From Candidatus Methanocomedens sp. (lineage in GTDB: Archaea; Halobacteriota; Methanosarcinia; Methanosarcinales; Methanocomedenaceae), in NCBI GenBank assembly GCA_009649835.1, contig PYCK01000234.1, forward strand, positions 1 through 9,067: a stretch of DNA of 9,067 nt, given 5' to 3'. The translations under genes were made by a program, and so were the position numbers. Of this stretch, positions 6,606 through 9,067 are shown piece by piece; positions within the stretch are counted from its first letter, which is position 1; every line of letters begins with the position of its first letter. The notes below the pieces were generated by a model. It made no database searches, was not told where the DNA came from, and was given only the letters and a program-made list of their open reading frames with translations.

Positions 6606-6878
6606 TCAGCCGCCAGATACGGGCGGGAATAAGGCAATCTCGTCGCCCGCATTAAGTACAGTGTCCAGGCCGTCCTTGTCCTTTACACTGATGCCGTTGA
6701 CCATAACATGGATGAACGGGTGTATCTCGCCGTTTTTGATGATCAGTTCTCCGAGACCGTCATATTTCCCTATAAGAATGTCTATTACTTCACGAAGATC
6801 GCTGCCGTCGGCTTCGATTTTTGCTTTTCCTACCTGTTCTCTTAGGTTTGCGAATAATTTTATTGTAACTTTAACCAT
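6606..6878 (-). CDS. MoaD/ThiS-family ubiquitin-fold sulfur carrier or small archaeal modifier protein
   Basis: A 90-aa beta-grasp protein ending in PPVSGG. The exposed C-terminal Gly-Gly is what E1-like enzymes adenylate in MoaD, ThiS and SAMP proteins. Family signs are the N-terminal strand VKVTIKLFANLRE, the VNGISV-like turn-and-strand, and the GDEIALFPPVSGG ending. In molybdopterin synthase, MoaD carries the thiocarboxylate used with MoaE; in archaea, similar proteins also tag target proteins (SAMPs) and supply sulfur for tRNA thiolation. Placement directly upstream of moeA favours cofactor synthesis, though no moaE or E1-like gene is in view. A longer reading from TTG 6890 is possible but unlikely, because that TTG overlaps GAGAGG (6883-6888), which is the ribosome binding site for ATG 6878. 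First gene of the two-gene operon with moeA. Confidence 0.93.
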   Translation of the reverse strand: MVKVTIKLFANLREQVGKAKIEADGSDLREVIDILIGKYDGLGELIIKNGEIHPFIHVMVNGISVKDKDGLDTVLNAGDEIALFPPVSGG

Positions 6879-6902
6879 ATGACCTCTCAAGTTAATGCTG
6901 TT

Positions 6903-6916
6903 ATTATAAATATTTT
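6903..6916 (-). promoter_or_regulatory. TATA box of the moaD-like/moeA operon
   Basis: On the minus strand this reads AAAATATTTATAAT, about 25-38 bp before the ATG at 6878. Transcription would start only a few bases before the gene, giving a very short leader around the GAGAGG at 6883-6888. Confidence 0.5.
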
Positions 6917-7202
6917 CTTCGGGATTTTTGCTTTCAATCCATAATACAACTTCAACAGTTTATCGAGGCAGTCCAACAAATCAAAATTTCAAGAAAATGG
7001 AAATTTCAGACATGATAAACAGGATTGACAGGATACGATCCAATCCTGTATATCCTGTAAATCCTGTCAAAAGATCTGATTGAAACTACGAAAATTACCG
7101 ATATCGATACCGAAATGCGTTTACAATTTCCGATACGTCGAAAAAAGATTGCGTTCAATGAACTTTGAAGGGAAAATATTATTGCCTATGGTCATTAACA
7201 TG
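6917..7202. other. Divergent intergenic region with a dispersed inverted repeat
   Basis: No gene is seen. The region holds a perfect 7-bp inverted pair AAATTTC (6984-6990) / GAAATTT (7000-7006), the ACAGGAT/ATCCTGT repeat at 7014-7068, and a stretch at about 7098-7140 with several CCGATA/CGATA repeats. It separates the minus-strand moaD-moeA operon from the plus-strand membrane genes. Confidence 0.6.
7014..7068. repeat. Dispersed-type inverted repeat with ACAGGAT/ATCCTGT units
   Basis: The left half carries ACAGGAT at 7019-7025 and 7028-7034, and the right half carries ATCCTGT at 7043-7049, 7052-7058 and 7061-7067, all spaced exactly 9 bp apart. The halves are complementary and can fold into a hairpin with a short loop near 7035-7042. 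This wording ('gataaacaggat...atcctgtc') resembles dispersed intergenic repeats common in methanogen-type and some bacterial genomes (general recollection). No open frame or transposase is associated. Confidence 0.85.
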
Positions 7203-7214
7203 TAATATAATATT
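7203..7214 (+). promoter_or_regulatory. TATA box, leaderless-type promoter of the 99-aa membrane protein gene
   Basis: TAATATAATATT is centred about 28 bp before ATG 7236. Transcription would start close to the start codon itself, fitting a leaderless mRNA, which explains the missing Shine-Dalgarno. Confidence 0.5.
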
Positions 7215-7235
7215 GATGTGTGGGTGTGTTCATGG

Positions 7236-7535
7236 ATGATAAGAAAACAGAACGATGATGTAGATGAGGTCAGTACTGGAACAATAATCATAATCATTGG
7301 CCTTTTGTTTATATTATTTGCACCCGTTTTCTCTGATTTTTTTTATATTCCCAGGGAAATAACAGGATATGAAGATAAGACTACCAGAATAGGGAGCAAT
7401 ATTTCTCAGTTCACCTTTATTTCGATAGGTATATTAACAATCTTTATCGGATGTTGTATCTTTTTCAGGAATTTTATGAATATCACTATTGACTACCTGA
7501 TAGAGAAGAGGGATCAAAAGAAAAGCGGCCAGTAA
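7236..7535 (+). CDS. Uncharacterised two-TM membrane protein, 99 aa
   Basis: I do not recognise this family. After a short charged N-terminus (MIRKQNDDVDEV), residues 16-33 form a strongly hydrophobic helix with five isoleucines in a row. A polar loop of about 25 residues (34-58) includes YIPREITGYEDKTTR. A second helix runs at 59-77, and the tail is charged (IEKRDQKKSGQ). With lysines at the C-terminus, both ends are probably cytoplasmic and the loop outside. The frame is open back to GTG 7218, but that start would sit too close to the TATA box at 7203-7214, so ATG 7236 is preferred; no Shine-Dalgarno favours either. A second ATG one base upstream in another frame (7232) closes after eight codons. 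It is the first of three + strand membrane genes, but each seems to have its own promoter. Confidence 0.7.
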   Translation: MIRKQNDDVDEVSTGTIIIIIGLLFILFAPVFSDFFYIPREITGYEDKTTRIGSNISQFTFISIGILTIFIGCCIFFRNFMNITIDYLIEKRDQKKSGQ

Positions 7536-7628
7536 TTGCCCCGTATTTATGCAGGATACTCTATCTCATGCATGACCTTCATAGACCTTTAGACGAACTT
7601 TATTCAGTCTCCAAGGGATCATGGTTAA

Positions 7629-7637
7629 TTTTATATT
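7629..7637 (+). promoter_or_regulatory. TATA box of the 127-aa membrane protein gene
   Basis: TTTTATATT is centred 40 bp before ATG 7673. Transcription starting ~26 bp downstream gives a leader of about 13 nt that just includes the Shine-Dalgarno AGGGGTGA at 7660-7667. Confidence 0.5.
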
Positions 7638-7672
7638 CAGGCAAATGCATGGTTTGAGAAGGGGTGAAACAG

Positions 7673-8056
7673 ATGAACAAGTATCTGAAGATTGTCTTAT
7701 TCGGTTTTCTTCTATGGTTAATTCCGTTTATCGCCGGGTTCCCGTTCGTGGACCAAAGTGGCAATTTCCTTATTCCTGAAACGTTTTTCAAGTCTATAAT
7801 GATCGTTGTAGGCGGTCTTGTCGGTGTGACCCTGGCAGTGATGTATTTCAAGGAAATCGGGACAGATCATGTCAGGGAGGGGGTCACCATAGGAGTGGTC
7901 TGGTTAGTGATAAACTTAGGGATTGACCTGGTGTTGGTATCAATGGGATTTTTCCCTATGACAGTTACCCAGTATTTCACAGACATCGGCCTGCGCTACC
8001 TCAGCATACCCATTTATACTATAGGTATGGGATATGCCCTTATGCAAAAAATGTAA
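7673..8056 (+). CDS. Uncharacterised four-TM membrane protein, 127 aa
   Basis: Small integral membrane protein with four helices at about 7-26, 40-58, 70-91 and 103-123. The opening NKYLKIVLFGFLLWLIPF, the loop after helix 2 (MYFKEIGTDHVREGV), an IDL in helix 3 and the segment TQYFTDIGLRYLSIPIYTIGMGY before and through helix 4 resemble a conserved uncharacterised membrane family that I recall from methanogens and bacteria. This is from memory and gives no function. AGGGGTGA at 7660-7667 sits 5 nt before ATG 7673 and is a good Shine-Dalgarno. It overlaps the in-frame GTG at 7664, so the shorter start is preferred. It lies 137 bp after the two-TM gene and 116 bp before the 285-aa gene, so it is probably transcribed by itself. 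Confidence 0.85.
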   Translation: MNKYLKIVLFGFLLWLIPFIAGFPFVDQSGNFLIPETFFKSIMIVVGGLVGVTLAVMYFKEIGTDHVREGVTIGVVWLVINLGIDLVLVSMGFFPMTVTQYFTDIGLRYLSIPIYTIGMGYALMQKM

Positions 8057-8142
8057 ATAACTGGATTATGGGATAGTGCCATCGATAATATAGCATTTAT
8101 AGCACCAAAAAAGTTTAAAACATTGAAAATGAAGACACATTT
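8057..8142. terminator. Short intergenic region with possible terminator T/A tracts
   Basis: AT-rich spacer after the four-TM gene. It contains a weak GTGC...GCAC pair (8077-8104) and two nearby TATAGCA copies (about 8088 and 8097), but no strong hairpin. Termination of the upstream transcript probably occurs here or in the T-run before the next TATA box; no exact site can be named. Confidence 0.2.
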
Positions 8143-8150
8143 TTTATATA
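8143..8150 (+). promoter_or_regulatory. TATA box, leaderless-type promoter of the 285-aa membrane protein gene
   Basis: TTTATATA, within a longer T-rich run, is centred 26-27 bp before ATG 8173, the classic archaeal distance from TATA box to transcription start. There is no Shine-Dalgarno before the ATG. Both facts point to a leaderless mRNA. Confidence 0.65.
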
Positions 8151-8172
8151 TTCCAGACAATCTTTATCCACT

Positions 8173-9030
8173 ATGGTCACCCTATCCGAACCATCTATGA
8201 TATTCTCATTGACATTAGCAGCTTGTTACATGATGACCCTGCTATTTTTATTTCTTATATCAATAATTGGCATAACCATATATAAAAATAATAAAGCCAC
8301 TCTGGAACTATCCATGTTAAAACCCATTTTCATCAAACTCTTGCAGGGCAAAACAGGCGAAGTAGCCGCCGTCATGAAGGTATCAAATCCTGTTGGTGAC
8401 CTCATGGATATGGACGTTCCGATGTATGAGATAGAGAAAGTGCGTCGTGAAATGGTACAAAGTGGTGAACATGAACATTTACTATGGTTGTCTGTACTTG
8501 TATGTGCTGCTTACCAGGATGACGCGGGTTATAAGGAAGAGATCGTAGACCTGATGAAAAAAGACCTCAAATCACAGGGTCTATCTGAAGATGCAGAAAA
8601 ACTCACACCTCTTTGCAAACATACCTTTTCACCATATACTTTTTTCAGGATCGTTCGATTCCTGCTGGACAAAAATATCCCACACGTTGGTTCTGGCTCA
8701 TTATTCAAAGAAATTGGAAAATATTTTAAGAATTATAATGTTACAAAAGCTCTGACTGTCACTGGAAAATTCAAGGTAATACTTCCAATGATCAAATATA
8801 TTGTTTTAGCTGCGACTGCATTCGTAATGTCATGGCTGCTATTCCTTTTCAGTTACCTGTTACCTGAAGGCGTTTTATTGCTTGTGTTGTTGAATGTAAT
8901 CACTACTGTTGCAGCTACATTATTTGTATTATGGAATATCATGCAAAAACAAGTAAATCCCAGGTCGTATGGAGAGATCGAAGCTGATATCATATCAGAT
9001 ATTCCAGATTTTAAGATACGTGCAACATGA
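8173..9030 (+). CDS. Uncharacterised membrane protein with soluble central domain, 285 aa
   Basis: I do not recognise this family. Helix 1 spans about 10-37 and begins right after a short polar start, so it is an uncleaved signal anchor rather than a signal peptide. Residues 38-203 are soluble and largely helical, with a charged segment around 84-100 (YEIEKVRREMVQSGEHEH), a KEEIVDLMKKDLKSQG helix near 121-136, and a basic region KEIGKYFKNYNVTK near 179-192. A hydrophobic hairpin follows at about 204-229 and 231-256, and the tail (260-285) is polar with EIEADIISDIPDF. The soluble part faces the cytoplasm if the positive residues after helix 1 (YKNNK) are inside. No catalytic motif is visible. 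Three cysteines (C111, C148 and one in helix 1) form no metal motif. Translation probably starts at the leaderless ATG 8173. Confidence 0.8.
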   Translation: MVTLSEPSMIFSLTLAACYMMTLLFLFLISIIGITIYKNNKATLELSMLKPIFIKLLQGKTGEVAAVMKVSNPVGDLMDMDVPMYEIEKVRREMVQSGEHEHLLWLSVLVCAAYQDDAGYKEEIVDLMKKDLKSQGLSEDAEKLTPLCKHTFSPYTFFRIVRFLLDKNIPHVGSGSLFKEIGKYFKNYNVTKALTVTGKFKVILPMIKYIVLAATAFVMSWLLFLFSYLLPEGVLLLVLLNVITTVAATLFVLWNIMQKQVNPRSYGEIEADIISDIPDFKIRAT

Positions 9031-9067
9031 TCATAGCTACATATGTTCATACATTCCCTGGAAAGAT
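9031..9067. other. Window edge after the 285-aa gene
   Basis: Only 37 bp follow the last stop codon. Nothing can be identified in them. Confidence 0.5.

Overview
This window comes from an archaeon, most likely a euryarchaeote of the Methanosarcinales or an ANME-type relative. The support is an intact archaeal family-D DNA polymerase large subunit, an archaeal MoaD/SAMP-type protein next to a MoeA, TATA-box promoters about 30 bp before start codons, and at least two leaderless-looking genes. The lineage within the archaea is inferred from overall feel and from the dispersed-repeat style; no marker here proves it. No rRNA, tRNA, CRISPR array, transposase or phage gene was seen.

Left part (1-4180): an AT-rich leader precedes the gene for DP2, the catalytic large subunit of PolD (148-3585, +), which has no intein. 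A 209-bp convergent junction follows. It is packed with a perfect-looking dispersed inverted repeat, an outer imperfect inverted pair and a 36-nt imperfect direct repeat. Next come a small uncharacterised gene on the minus strand (3795-4022) and an open hydrophobic frame (4073-4180) without a start codon.

Middle part (4181-6935): about 500 bp of non-coding DNA leads into a TIGR00266/AIM24-family protein (4687-5415, +) with a clear TATA box and Shine-Dalgarno. It overlaps by 4 bp, tail to tail, the moeA gene (5412-6596, -). moeA is the second gene of a tight two-gene operon behind a MoaD/ThiS-like ubiquitin-fold protein (6606-6878, -). Together these two point to molybdenum or tungsten pterin cofactor assembly, possibly with a second use of the MoaD-like protein as a small modifier (SAMP).

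Right part (6936-9067): an intergenic stretch carries a second dispersed inverted repeat (7014-7068). After it come three uncharacterised membrane-protein genes, all on the + strand and each with its own TATA-like element: a two-TM protein of 99 aa, a four-TM protein of 127 aa, and a 285-aa protein with one N-terminal TM, a soluble middle and a C-terminal TM hairpin.

Most of the window is ordinary chromosomal core. The parts that best repay a second look are the repeat-rich DP2 junction, the shared architecture of the dispersed repeats, and the unknown membrane cluster.
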